Shown here piece after piece: positions 47,601-59,167 of a DNA stretch of 64,000 nucleotides. This DNA is from Neurospora intermedia (lineage: Eukaryota > Ascomycota > Sordariomycetes > Sordariales > Sordariaceae), in assembly GCA_037102815.1 (NCBI GenBank), contig BTPP01000011.1:186001-250000 (forward strand), in the 5' to 3' direction. Position 1 is the stretch's first letter; every line of letters starts with the position of its first letter. The notes beneath the pieces were generated by a model that saw nothing but the letters and a program-made list of their open reading frames with translations, was not told the origin of the DNA and made no database searches. Made by a program: the position numbers and the translations under genes.

Positions 47601-50600
47601 GCGACGGGGAGGAGGAGGAGGAGGAAGAAGAAGAGGGTGACACTGATCCTGATGCTATGGACATAGAATACGCAAGCCTCTCTTCGCTCTCTCCCCCACA
47701 GCCAAATTCGCCTATTCGATCTAACCAGTCCCTCCCCGACAACCTCAACTTCTCCCAGCTGCAACTTAACAACCGCCACCGCTTCGTTCTGGACGAGTTT
47801 TACAAGTCTGGCCTTCTCACCAAATCTGAAGCCTTTCAACTTTTGCTAGCCCACTACAAATTCCACAACTTTGACGAAACCTGGGAGAATTTGGGACAAC
47901 CGTACTTCGAGTGGCCTGCCGAAGGCGGCACCAAATCGTTCCATACATATAATGGTGACGAGGCTTTGGCAGACGTGAAGGATGTGTGGAGGACAAAAAA
48001 GCATTGGAGTAGGGGGGAGGTTGCTGAGCATCGCCGACCTCTAAAACAGACGACTGGGCCGAGGTGGGTGTTGGTAAGGTGGCGCAGGGAAAGACATATC
48101 TATGATCTTGGTGGTGGTGGTGGTGAGTATTTTCCCTTTCTTTTGTGTTTCCTTTTTCATTCGCTTTGCGTTCCCTTTTGTTTATCCACACTACGAGTGA
48201 CAGTCAGCGGAAGTGAGAAAATCGCAGACATAGGTATTACTGACGTGTGAGAGACGGACCCAGCGGTGCTAACGAAAAGCTCATGTAGTTGAACAGTGGG
48301 AATCAGACGCTCAGAGCCTTTTTTGCTACCACCGCCCCCACCAAAAAAGCACAGTCAAGTCACACGTTGCCCAGCGTTGTCCCGAAGGCTGGGTGGTCAT
48401 CGATAACACGATCACGAAATATCTCCAGTCAAATGCTCATAAGCTATTTCGCGGTAAGCTCCTGCAGGAGAGAACGCTGGAAGAGGTGAAAGAGTTTCAT
48501 GGACGGGATGGGGGGCCAAGGTGGGCATATATCGGGAGGGATGTTTTTGATCTTAGTAGTAAGTCACTTCAGGTGTCACCAGTCACTTCAACACCCGCTT
48601 CCAGCAGAACCACTAACCTTCACCACCTTTTCTTCCCTCCAGGCATCCCAGATGAACACGATGGCTTTTTGAAGGTTTTCGTCCGCAACAATATTGTAAC
48701 CTGCCAGGACTTGACCGTGTTCTGCCACAAGTACAAGAAGAACCCCGTGGATCTCAGGAACCTGCTGTGGCCGTGGCGGTGCGCAGTTCTCAAGGACTAC
48801 ATTATGCAACCCTCGCCGAGACGGACACTGGATGTTTTTACGGAAAGGGAGCTTGGACGACATGCTTTCAAGGAAGTAGGGATGTATATTCGCATCCAAA
48901 ACAATGTCTATGATATTTCTGGTTAGTGTTTCCATCCTCCAGCATGTTCACTTCTCCAAAGAATGGCAGTTAACAAGACCACAGAGTATGTGGAAGACCA
49001 CCCTGGCGGCGCCAGACGCCTAGCCCTCAACGCCGCTCGCAATGTCACGGACATCTTCACCGAGAAGCATGTCCTTGACCAGGAAACATACTCTTGCATC
49101 ATTCGCCCCTCTCAGGACACCGAAGAGGAGACCGTAAAGGACAGGTTATCCAAAGTCCTGAAAAAGTTTGCACACCTCCGGATCGGCTTCGTAATCCCGG
49201 AAGTCCAGCCAGATCACCAGCTCGGCCCTAGGAGCCTGATCCTTAACGGTTACATTTACGATCTTACTTATATCGAGGACCGCAACGGCCGACCTCCATA
49301 TCGCTCATGGCTTACCCCCTCAGCGCTCGGAACCCTCCGCCAACTCTACGGTCAAGATATCACGGAACTCTACAACAGCGAGACTAGGCGAGGTCAACAG
49401 CTGCGCGAGATCTTTCGCGAAGTATCCAAACTCAAAGCCGATGTAATCAAGGGGAAGATCTACCGCCCTCCCACTCGGCAGATTACTCTCCGCGAGCTGA
49501 AACACCACGGCATCAAAACCCTCACCACAAGGACCCAGCGCAAGCGCAGAGCCGCCCAATGGGCGAAGCTGGTCTACGCTGGTGGCCGAACCCTAGCCCA
49601 ATGGGCCCACAACAGCATCGTCAATAGCGAGCCCGCCCTATGGGTAAACGTCGGTGGCATAGGCGGACTTGTCTACGACGTCAGCGAGATGGCGCGGTAC
49701 GCTAAGCCTCGTATAGCGCGCCTTGCAAGGTCCGTTTCGGGCACGATGATCCCTTCTGTGTTTGCCAACCAGGAAGAAGAAAGTCAAGAACCGGGAGAGG
49801 AAGATGGCGCGGACGCGATTCGGGAGTATAACGCGAAGTGGATAGCCACGATGCTGACGGAGGTCTTTGCCGCGAGGGCGGTAGGTGTTTTGGTGGAGGA
49901 TCCGCCGGGTATGAGCATGAGGGAGCAAGAGGGGGTGGCGGAAAGTGCTGGGGAGAGTGAGGACACGGATTTGGAAGAGATCTGGGCATATGAAGGTGAT
50001 GGTAAGGCATATTTGGATGTCGCTGGTGAAGAAGGGAATGGAGAGCAAGAAGACAACTGGGATATCGACCCAGACCTGCTTTCCAGCCGGGATCGTGCCA
50101 AACTCGCCCGGCGACAGAACGTCACGCCTAGTCCACCTCGTTCTCAATCAACCCCAGGCTCCCGGCCGTCTGCCCGTGTTCCCACCCCGGGATCAGTACT
50201 GGTAGCCCCTACCGTAGACAATAGCGCCGCCCTCTTCCGACCTGGAGGACGTCGACTCCCTCCTCAGAGACAAACCCAGAACAATAACCTCGCCCGCCGT
50301 CTCGACTTCGAAGCGGCACCAGCCCCGAGACCAACCAACACCCCCCAGATACATGGCAAGAGACCAAGAAGTGAGCTCTCGGAAATCATCGATGGCATGA
50401 AGATCAACTTCAACTTCCAGAGCAAGTCAACGGATACTAGTAGCTCCTCCAACGATGACAACGACGCACCCCCTTCCCCCACGGCTGGGAAAAAGGGCAG
50501 ACCAAGAGTGGTCAGACTAAAAAAAAGGAAACGACCACTGAAACGGTCAGCAGACAAATCCTCGTCACAACCGCAGGCTAAACGGCCTCGATTAACGGGA

Positions 50601-53600
50601 CAAGCTGCTGAAGATGATGTCGCGGCTAAGAAGGACCAGGTAAAAGGGAAGAAAAAGACCAAGCCGGCGGAGGCGGCTGCGAAAGCAAAGGCGGATACGG
50701 GGAAGAGGAAACCCATTAAGAGGGGGCCTGCTGGCAAGAGTCAGGCGCCGGCGTCGGTGCCGCTGCCGAGGCAGAGTACGCCTGTTCGTCCTGGTGCGGG
50801 TCCTGGTGCTGGTGCTGTGCCAAGTAAGCACGTGGCGCCTGAACGTGTTGGAGAAAGAAGGACGATGGCTACTGTCCTTGAAAGAAATGAAAATGAGAGT
50901 GATGTCGGAGAACGTAGAGGTCAGAAGCGAGACAGGAGTGATTCGCTTGAAAACTCGCAACAATGGCTAAAGGAGAAGAGAAATCAAGGCAAAAGGGCAA
51001 GACAATTGTCACCTGACGAGCCGGAGCAAGAACAAGGAGGTAACAATGAGGATGCTGGCGACGGACAGAGAGATCGTCAACGCCCGGCAACTTCCCAGCC
51101 TCAAGGCCGGCGAAAGGCTGGAACAGGTCAAGGTCAGTCCCACCGTCAACCGCCATCGGGACGAGCACAAGCTGCTGCACCTGGAGGCGATCCGCCAAGC
51201 CAGCCATCTTCACAGGGCTCAGAGGGCAGAAGGCCAGGTCGAAGGGTGGGAAGCAGCCCCCACCGACCCATTTCCATCTCAAGTCGTGAGTCGACTTCCA
51301 GTGACGACGACGACGGGAGGAGTCCACCCCGTCAGCCCGCCGGCCGGAATCCAAAGCGTGGACCCTCTGCCCCTCTCCATTCACCAGGTACAGCACGCAC
51401 AGATATAATAAGAAGTCCAGGTCGATCGATTGGTCGCCGATTCCCACCTCAACCTCAAACGGATCATGACGAAGTCGAGAACGTCGTCGAAGAAGAAGAC
51501 AACGACGATCTTTTTGGCCACGAAGACGATCTTCTTGGTATTCCAAACGAAATCATGGACATAGACGACGACGCCCAACCCCAAAAAGCCGAAGCCGCCG
51601 CCGCCACCCAAGATGAACCCAACCCTGAACAAGAAGTTCCACAACCAGGTATCCCTTCCCCAGTCAGACCCCGACAACCTAGGATCAAATATGTCAACCG
51701 TGCACCTCCAGTGAGAGAACAGCCCGTTCAAAATCGCCCTATTCCAGGCCGGGGCAAGTTCGTTCCGGGTCAGGGACCCAGTCCGGGCCCGATCAGACGG
51801 TATGAACCGGGCTCGGACGATAGGGATCAGTTCACTGGTTATAGGGAGAGAGAGGAGGATAGGTCTAGTGCTGAGGGGACGGATAAAGATGACAATGAGG
51901 ATCATAATACTGAGGACGAGGATGATGGCGATTATGAAGATGAGGATGGTGATGGTGCTGGGCGTGGACATTCTGGTGGCTCTCGTGGATCCGGCGCCAA
52001 CAAATGGTCCGAGTATTCGGGTGATAGTATGTTCCACTCTCCTGACCACAGCAGGAACAGGCATGCCGAGAGGGACGCTACGCCTGAACAAGAAGACAAC
52101 GACGAAGATGTCGCCATGGGCGGCGTTGACGACGTTGACAATGAAGACGAACAACTTCCCAAAACTCCTCCTCCAGTCGACAACCGCGATCCCCGCCATC
52201 CGGACTACATCACTCCCCACCTCCGGCCCGAGTACACTCCGCGCCAGCGTGCGTATTTACTCGAACTACATAATAACCGCATTAACTACTCCCCCACCTC
52301 TCGACAGCAATTCGACCGGCAAGCCCGATACGAGTACACCGTCAATCGACCAGCGCTCCCAGGTAGACGTCCCCGTGCCCCCTTCAAGACACCCGCCAGG
52401 TTTCTAGTCAAGGGGACGCCCCGCCCCATCCCCAACGACGAACGGCTAGAGCAACAAATGCGTGAGGCAATTGATCAAGCAGTCACGGGGTTCAGAGAAA
52501 TGAGAGAAAGGGTCCTGGCACACCTAGAGGACCGAGAGCCCGTCCTTGACCGACCCCCGCCAGACCATACGGGAGGGAAGTTCATCCCCGGGCATGGGTA
52601 TCATGGACATCCACCTCTTCCGAGGCTACCGCAAATGGAGGATAGGGGTGAAGACGACGAAGAAGAAGACCTGGAAGAAGATCCGGAAAGTTTTGCCGAG
52701 GGCGAGGCGAGGGTCCGAAGGGAGGCGCTCGAGCGGTTCATTAGGAGTTATAGGGAGAGGTTTAGGGATACCGTGGACCCGAGATATGTGGACAGGAGAG
52801 AGAGAATGATGAGGGCGTGGGCCGAGGGAAGGGAGTACATCATTGAGGTCGAGGAACCGGACGAGGAATTGCCGCAGGATAAGAAAGGGAAGAAGAAGGG
52901 GAGGAAGGGAGCCACTGCCTCTAGAGGAGGTAGAGGTGCTGGTGCTGGTGCGGCTTCCAGCGCTGCTCCTGATGATCCTTTCGCTCCCGCTCCTGCCCCT
53001 GCTTCTGCCCCGGCCCCATCCCGTACTACCCGAGCTCGAGCCTCCGCTGCCCCGGTTCCTGCTGCGCCCATTACGCGGAGCACTCGCAACAGACCTGCTG
53101 CACATGACTCGGACGAAGAAGCTCAACAGGTTGCTCAACTGCAAGAGGAAGAAGCCCGACGAGAGGCGGAAAGACAGCAAGCTGATGAGCAACTCGCGGC
53201 GCGGAGGGCAGCTAGAAGGGATGCTGTAGCACAAGCTCAGCCAGCTCCGACACCGGCACCGGCTCCGACACCGGCACCGGCTCCGGCAACGGCTCAGAGA
53301 CCGGCACCACAACCCCGAGTTCCAGCTCAGCAACCATCCCGCCCAGCAGCTCCCGCCGAACAGGCACCTCGCCCAGCTGCTCCCGCTAGTCAAGCATCAC
53401 GCCCAGCCTCAACTCGCCCAGCCGGTGTAGGCCCCAGCCAACCCCGTCCATCTGCACCTTCTACACAAGCAGCCCGACCAGCCTCAACTCGCCCGGCCGG
53501 TACAGCCCCCAGCCAACCTCGTCCTTCGGGAAGTCAACCCCGTCCTTCAGGAAGTCAACCTCGTCCTTCAGGAAACCAACCTCGTCCCTCGGGAAGTCAA

Positions 53601-54410
53601 CCTCGTCCACCCCCTCCCCCTCCCGCCCCGCTCCCCCGTCAACGTCGCCGCGGTGACCCCGATCCCGATGTCTACCAACCACTCCCTATTCCACCCAACG
53701 AGACTGCCGCACAACGCGCCGCTCGCATCCAGCGTGACAAGGATGAAAGGAAGAAACATCGCGACAGGAAGTACCAAGCGGAGAGAAGAGCAAGGGCGCG
53801 CGAGGCAGAGGATGCTACTGCTGCAGCAAAGAAAGAGAAGAAAAAGAAGCAGAAAGAGGAGGATGACTACGAGGATGAGGAAGAAGACGAAGAACAAATG
53901 ACTGAAGAGCAGAAGAAGAGGAAAGAGGAGCTGAGGAGGTTAAATGCCAAGAGACTTAAAGACAAGTTGTATAGAAGGCGGAAGAGGGCGAGGGAGAGGG
54001 AGGAGGCGAGGAGGGCTGAGGAGGAGGGGGAGGATAGTGATGATGACGAGGGTGACAAGGGGACAAAGAAGAAGAAGGGCAAAGCCGTCGATAAGGGCAA
54101 GGGGAAGGCGGTGGATAAGGGTAAAGGCAAAGCCACGAAGTCCACGAAAAAGGGCAAGAAAAAGCATGATTCGTCTGATGAAGATGAGGATTCAGACGAC
54201 AGCAACGAGTCCTACGGCGATGAGGACTTCAACAACTACCGCGGTCGCGCAGGAGAAAGCAGCGCGGTGGGAGGTCGAAGGGAAGCCAGGGCGACGAGGG
54301 GAGTTAGCAGGGTGGTGGAAGAAGAAGAGGAGGACGAGGATCAGGAGGATGACTCAAGCGATGTGGATTCTGAGCAGGATCCGTCGAGTGATGATGATTG
54401 GGAGGCGTAG
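44641..54410 (+). CDS. giant HEXXH plus cytochrome-b5-like multidomain protein
   Basis: I join seven exons: 44641-45615, 45676-45693, 45762-45821, 45875-48122, 48289-48558, 48643-48921, 48970-54410; the frame stays open for about 3096 residues. Region A (1-700): HELAH at 328-332 with downstream E356 and E360 (NNEWVAELG), a zincin-like metal site; HE lies in an 18-nt exon. Region B (about 850-1000): an Asp/Ser run encoded by degenerate repeats and an RGG-like stretch. Region C (about 1085-1530): five cytochrome-b5-like starts ending FDLS/YDIS/YDLT/YDVS; only the third has HPGG (H1294) and a second His (H1317), the heme-ligand spacing. Region D (about 1530-3096): low complexity, with GKFVPG/GKFIPG repeats, RPSGSQP repeats and a Lys/Glu tail with KGK and acidic ends. 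The composition suggests a nuclear or scaffold protein; function unknown. It could be two genes split between exons 4 and 5, but frame and phase argue for one. Confidence 0.7.
45676..45693 (+). other. 18-nt microexon carrying HE of HEXXH
   Basis: Coding exon of six codons (MIHELA) bounded by TCCAG and GTACGT, phase 0 on both sides. The previous exon ends AVT and the next starts HALNF, so HELAH forms only after both splices. Confidence 0.75.
47208..47315 (+). repeat. coding GACGACAGTGAT-type repeat
   Basis: Degenerate tandem of Asp/Ser codons giving an acidic stretch of about 35 residues in the giant protein. Confidence 0.8.
53515..53615 (+). repeat. coding 21-nt tandem repeat, RPSGSQP units
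   Basis: Four to five units of about 21 nt encode RPSGSQP-like heptads in the Pro/Ala-rich region of the giant protein; the third complete unit reads N instead of S. It is preceded by a longer period with PASTRPAG units. Confidence 0.8.
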
Positions 54411-55752
54411 GCTATCATCGAAGGATGTTGATTGCAAGGAGGAGAGGGATTGTAAGGGTAGATTGTTGAGTACATTGGATGGTGGATGGTGCAGTTCAAC
54501 TGTTCAACCTCGTACCGTCATAAGCGAGGTAGGATGGATCAATGGTGGATGGTATCGTACTGTATCGAGTTCTTATTTTCTTAGGCTTCTACTGGACTTC
54601 ATCGGAGTTGCGGTATCGGAATGGAGGCTAGGCGTTAGGTTGAGAATTCGTTACCCTGTTATTCCCTTCCGTTTTCCTTTTTGCTTGCGATATGTGTGTT
54701 AGTGTGTGCTGTTTCCTTTGTCTGGATACTGTATTTCGTCAACTTGGTATTGAATGGTTGCTACTTCCCCTGATATAAATCTGCCGTGGTGAGAATATTG
54801 TATATGTGTTGTGTCCTTGGAGAATACTCCCTCGTCTTTCCCACTTTGGCATGTGTCGTGCGGCTTACAGTTCCACCGTTTGAAAGGAGGTAGGAGGAGA
54901 TCGTTGACATTGAAAGGGAAGCAAAGCGAGGGCGGTGGCCATCATGGTAAGTTGATTTTCCAGAACAAGACCTTCCGCTCATGACTCACAGGATGTATGT
55001 GTTCTAGGTACAGCGCTGACAAAGGGTGAACTTCTCTATGATCAAGATATCCCATGATCGAGTTGACTCAACGTATCAAAATCACTTGAAGTGGCGACGC
55101 GAAGATTACCTCTAGGTAGGTAAGTTTAGAAACGAATTTTCGCTAGGTGATAATTTGATAACGCTAAGGTAAGTTGTAAGGTAGTGGTGTCACTACCTGA
55201 AACTACGACTGATGATCCAATTCTGAAGAATGAAAAATGCTAAGGTAAGGTGTGGAGGTAGGTACTGTTGTCCCGAGCCAACTACAACGAAAAGATCCAA
55301 TCTATGGTGAGAACCGTTGATGTAGATAATGAGTGGAATCTCTCCTATTCCTTATTTCGTTTGTGGCCGAGAAATCTTTCCTGACCGGAAATCTCTCTCT
55401 TTTTTTTTTTTTCATTCTCTCCTTTCCACTCTCCTTCCTTCCTCCTCTCCTCCTCTCCCCCCATCTCTTCCAATCTCTTTCCACTTTTCCCGTTCCCCTT
55501 TTCCTTTCTCTTTCTACTTCCCACTTTCTCCTTTCCCCTTTCCCTTTCGACTTCCCACCTTCCCACCTTCCCCTTTCCTCTTTCTACATCCACTCCCACC
55601 TTTCCTTCCTTCTTTCCTCCTCCCATCCTCTACCCTTGTCTCTTCCTCTCCCCCTCCCCTTCTCCCCCCCTTTTTCATCCACCCTCTCTCCCTTTCCCCC
55701 CTCCCATCTCCCCAATTCTCTACCGACCTATACAACAACCAAACCACCCACA
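54411..55752. other. intergenic with pyrimidine-rich tract
   Basis: No gene in 54411-55320. From 55388 to about 55720 the plus strand is almost pure C/T, which keeps one frame open for over 130 codons without meaning. A TAGAGGTA-type copy lies at 55107. Confidence 0.55.
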
Positions 55753-55944
55753 ATGCACCGCGCTCCAAATACACCACACGCCCCTACGATCCATGACTCT
55801 GATACTCCCCCACCGCCCAGCATCACGCACAATTTACCTCCTAGCGTACCTCTAGTCTTCAAGATTGCGCGTCATCCAGTCTTGCACCCGCCGCCGCCGC
55901 TCATACACATCAGATTTCCGTGGCGTGCTTCATGCCATGGGTGA
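55753..55944 (+). CDS. possible small protein, 63 codons
   Basis: The ATG sits in a very good fungal context (CCCACAATG) directly after the long pyrimidine tract, as a genuine gene start would. The 63-residue product is Pro/His-rich (DSDTPPPPSITHNLPP) with no domain or signal peptide. A possible donor GTGACT at 55941 could extend it by a few codons past a CAG near 56003. It may equally be a first exon whose partners I cannot find, or a chance frame. Confidence 0.25.
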   Translation: MHRAPNTPHAPTIHDSDTPPPPSITHNLPPSVPLVFKIARHPVLHPPPPLIHIRFPWRASCHG

Positions 55945-56021
55945 CTTTGTGTCGCGCCAGGACATGGGTGCGCATTATCGTTGCCGTTGTATGCGCAATT
56001 CAGTCGCAGGCCGCAGAGAGT

Positions 56022-58040
56022 TTAGACTAGGGTCTTAAAGGGGATCTTCTGTTCCCATACGGGAGATGGGGTGGGGGTTGGGCGAGGGGTACCCATCAGG
56101 GGGTTGGGGGTACCGAGAAGGGGGTTGGCGGACTTGATGGCGGGCGATTTGAAAATGGAGGACTTGGGGAAGGGGTTGGGTTGTAGGAGGTCGGTGGGCT
56201 GGGGTTGGTGGACGCCGGTGGGGGTGGTGATGTTGTTGATGGGGGCGAGACGGATGGGCGTAGCGGTTTGCGTGGGGCGGGTGGCATGGTCTGCGTTGTT
56301 GGTGATAGGGGCGAGGCGGATAGGCGAGTGAGTGCTCCGCGTGGTGTAGGAATCCGCGTTGTTGGTAACAGGGGCGAGGCTGATGGGCGAGAAAGAGCTG
56401 CGGGTGACAGTAGCGTCGGCATGCTCACTGACTGGAGGTACGCCAGCAGTAGGCGACAAAGGAGGGATAAGGAAGGGGGCAAGGTCATCATTTGCCCCTG
56501 ATATCCTGGGCCCAGGGGCAGTATCTTGATCGTTCAGAGGCTCCTCCTCCAATGAGTCCAAGCTTCTCTTCCAAGCATAAGCAGCAGACGCAGGCACCTT
56601 CTCAGGAGGCACTATACCATTGTCGTCGAAAATGTCTTGGCACACGAGACAGTTATCCTGCGCCAGCTGCAGCGTCGACCTCGTTTCGGTGGGGGCGGCG
56701 GGTGCCACATGGACCGTAGCCGTCACCACGGTGACATGGACCGTGGGCGTCACACTCGTGCTAGTCCTAGCGGATGCCACAGTGACAGTGACCGTAGTCA
56801 TCGCACTCGTGCTGGTCTTGGTAATGGTAAGGAGAGGGCGATCACTGGTAGTCGACGAAATGGGAGCGGCATCGGCAGAAGTCGAGGCAGAGGCAGCGGC
56901 GGAGGAAGAGGAGTCACTAGAGGAAACCGCTGCGTAGTCTGTTCTCTTCGCCTTGACGAACACCGTAGACAGAGTCGCCGGCGCATCGAGAGTACTAGCG
57001 GAGACAACGACAGGGCCATGACCAAAAAGGGAATTGGGGAAAGCAGGAGTAGAGGTAGAGACGACAACAGGGCCATGACCGAAAAGGGGATTCCACACAG
57101 CAGGGGAGGAAGAGACAACGGCAGGGCCATGCCCGAAAAGGGGATTCCACACAGCAGAAGAGGATGACGAGGAGGGTGCCGGTTTGTTGCCTGCTCTCCT
57201 CGATAGGGTAACAAACGTCGTGGGCAAAGTTACGAGTGCGGCCGTGTCAATTGTGATGGTTCTGGTCCCCTGAGCAGAAGTGGACGTCTCGACTGAAGTG
57301 GCCGCCTCCATGTCAGTAGCAGTGGTTGTCGCCCCCGCCATGGTGATCGTGGTCCTGAGGGTGAAGACATCGTTGTTGGTGGAGGTATCATCGGACACCT
57401 CATCGGTGGAGGAGGAACCTTCAACAGTAGAGGTGGAAACGACCTCGGGGAAGACAGTAACAGTAGTAGTCACCTTGATGGAGGGGGAAGCAGTATCGGC
57501 AGAGGAAGAGGAAACATCGCTAGCCGAAGAGGCGACATCGCGAGGAGCAGCTGCGGCATCAGTAGAGGAGGCACCCTGGCCGTAAATGATGGTGACCGTC
57601 TCATGGGACACGACAATGACATCGGTGACGACCACGGTAGAGATAGAAGACACATCGGAGGAACCAGAAGAAGAAGCATTGTTGTCCTCGACGGCGCTAT
57701 TCGTTGCCGAGGAGGCGGCTGGCGTGACCGTGACCGTCTCCATTACCGTAGTGCCTGTGACCGTCTCGACCACTGTAACTGGACGTCTGGAGCGGGTACG
57801 ACGGGAGATGGGGGTGATAGCAGCAGTGGGAACGGAGACACTGCTGTCCTCTATGAGGGTGGCCACCGACGCGCCTGCTGTGGATATGGCGGTGACTGTG
57901 ATGGTGGTGACATCCTTGTTGGATGCGGGGAGGGGGACACGGGCACTGGGGATGTATATCCCGGTGCAGGTGGTTGAGAGTGCGAGGGCCACCAGACCAA
58001 GTGATCTGGCGAACCCTGTAGTGCCCAATGGTACACGCAT
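56022..58040 (-). CDS. secreted Ser/Thr-rich repeat protein
   Basis: One long minus-strand frame. I start at 58040 because the context is CCACAATG and the product then begins with a signal peptide (FARSLGLVALALSTTCTGIYI); the frame is open to an ATG 51 nt further up. About 672 residues, almost wholly Ser/Thr/Val/Ala with many TVTVT-type runs, as in O-glycosylated wall proteins. Two internal repeats stand out: three NPLFGHGPVVVS-like units near the middle (57008-57150) and three SPIRLAPITNNAD-like units near the C-terminus (56230-56400), the last truncated. KR sites (AKR, WKRS) could be processed by a Kex2-type protease. No GPI signal is evident, so it is probably secreted or wall-entangled. 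Function unknown. Confidence 0.65.
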   Translation of the reverse strand: MRVPLGTTGFARSLGLVALALSTTCTGIYIPSARVPLPASNKDVTTITVTAISTAGASVATLIEDSSVSVPTAAITPISRRTRSRRPVTVVETVTGTTVMETVTVTPAASSATNSAVEDNNASSSGSSDVSSISTVVVTDVIVVSHETVTIIYGQGASSTDAAAAPRDVASSASDVSSSSADTASPSIKVTTTVTVFPEVVSTSTVEGSSSTDEVSDDTSTNNDVFTLRTTITMAGATTTATDMEAATSVETSTSAQGTRTITIDTAALVTLPTTFVTLSRRAGNKPAPSSSSSSAVWNPLFGHGPAVVSSSPAVWNPLFGHGPVVVSTSTPAFPNSLFGHGPVVVSASTLDAPATLSTVFVKAKRTDYAAVSSSDSSSSAAASASTSADAAPISSTTSDRPLLTITKTSTSAMTTVTVTVASARTSTSVTPTVHVTVVTATVHVAPAAPTETRSTLQLAQDNCLVCQDIFDDNGIVPPEKVPASAAYAWKRSLDSLEEEPLNDQDTAPGPRISGANDDLAPFLIPPLSPTAGVPPVSEHADATVTRSSFSPISLAPVTNNADSYTTRSTHSPIRLAPITNNADHATRPTQTATPIRLAPINNITTPTGVHQPQPTDLLQPNPFPKSSIFKSPAIKSANPLLGTPNPLMGTPRPTPTPSPVWEQKIPFKTLV
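57008..57150 (-). repeat. three coding LFGHGP repeats
   Basis: Units of about 57-60 nt encode PLFGHGPVVVS-like segments three times, separated by short Ser/Thr stretches. Confidence 0.8.
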
Positions 58041-59105
58041 TGTGGCTGGAGATGCGAGTCTGATGGAGAGAGTTGATAGTTGATTAGTCAAGTATTCTTT
58101 GTCAGAAGGGGAAGATGTTCGAAGGCAGACAGGGAAAGGGGAACATACAATCAGATGATGACCGATGAGTTTCGAATATAGAGTGTCGGTAGAAGTTTTC
58201 TGGAAGGTTGCAAGTTTGGTTGAGCGAGAAGATGTTTAGATCAGGTCGAAGTTTGAAGGTTGTGTGTGATCTGGTAGGTAGAGGGAAAAAATAACTGGAA
58301 CACGGCTGGGAGTTGGGGAAGAGGGGCTAAATAGGTAGGGTCTTGAGGAGAAGACGGGAGTCGAGCATTCTTCCTGGTCATTGCGTTCATCAGAAAACGG
58401 GTGTGAGGGGCATTGAATATTTATATTTCTTGACCGGTAGATGTTCCAGAAGTCCGTCACCTCGATATGACATACATGTGCCTTGGTGCAGCTCGCCACT
58501 GGTGTTGAGATTGCAGCTTTCAGGATTACAGAAAATTGTGTAGCACGCAGCACCGGGACATGGTCAAGTTGAGTATGATGGTAGGAAATACACCAAGTGT
58601 GTTCTGAGGTAGAATTAATAGTTCAAACACAAGTCTAGACTTTCATACATGTGATATACAATATCGCTGATATTGTAACCGTCGAGTGTCTTCATCGCTC
58701 TACAAAATATTCTACCGAAACGCTCCCCAATCCGGACACGTAAGCTGCAACATGCAACGCTTTCTTGCTCAAACGGAGTTGTAAATTATGTTTTCCTTGC
58801 TCTGCCTGTGCCTGTACCTGTTTATGCACTCTAAAAACAGGGCAGTCACCGCCCAGCACGCAGCGTCCACTGAGCTAGATTTCGCAGTTCTGTCTCCGAT
58901 GAGTCCGACCGGATTTCTCCAAGAAATTCATGACCTGCCCACCGGAACAAGCCTGACGGGACTGGCTCACATACCTAATTAACGAGTCGAAGGAAACTAA
59001 GACACGCAAGTAGGGGTTGCAGAAGGGCACTCGGCCCTCGCTCGCTGCCATTGAGGTGCTCACCTAGGTGACTTTCCCCGCGAAGTTCCACATGTAGTTC
59101 TCTCT

Positions 59106-59167
<62 letters not shown>

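Noticed and set aside
48922-48942. Acceptor at 48941-48942 for intron 6 of the giant gene
   Set aside because: It would keep frame but give a 21-nt intron, too short. The acceptor at 48968-48969 keeps frame, gives 48 nt and places Val before the b5-like NKTTEYVEDHPGG.
55333-55750. Long plus-strand frame beginning MESLLFLISF through the CT tract
   Set aside because: Composition is only Pro/Ser/Leu/Phe from C/T-only DNA. Several frames are open at once and no domain is present; it reads as leader or promoter sequence.
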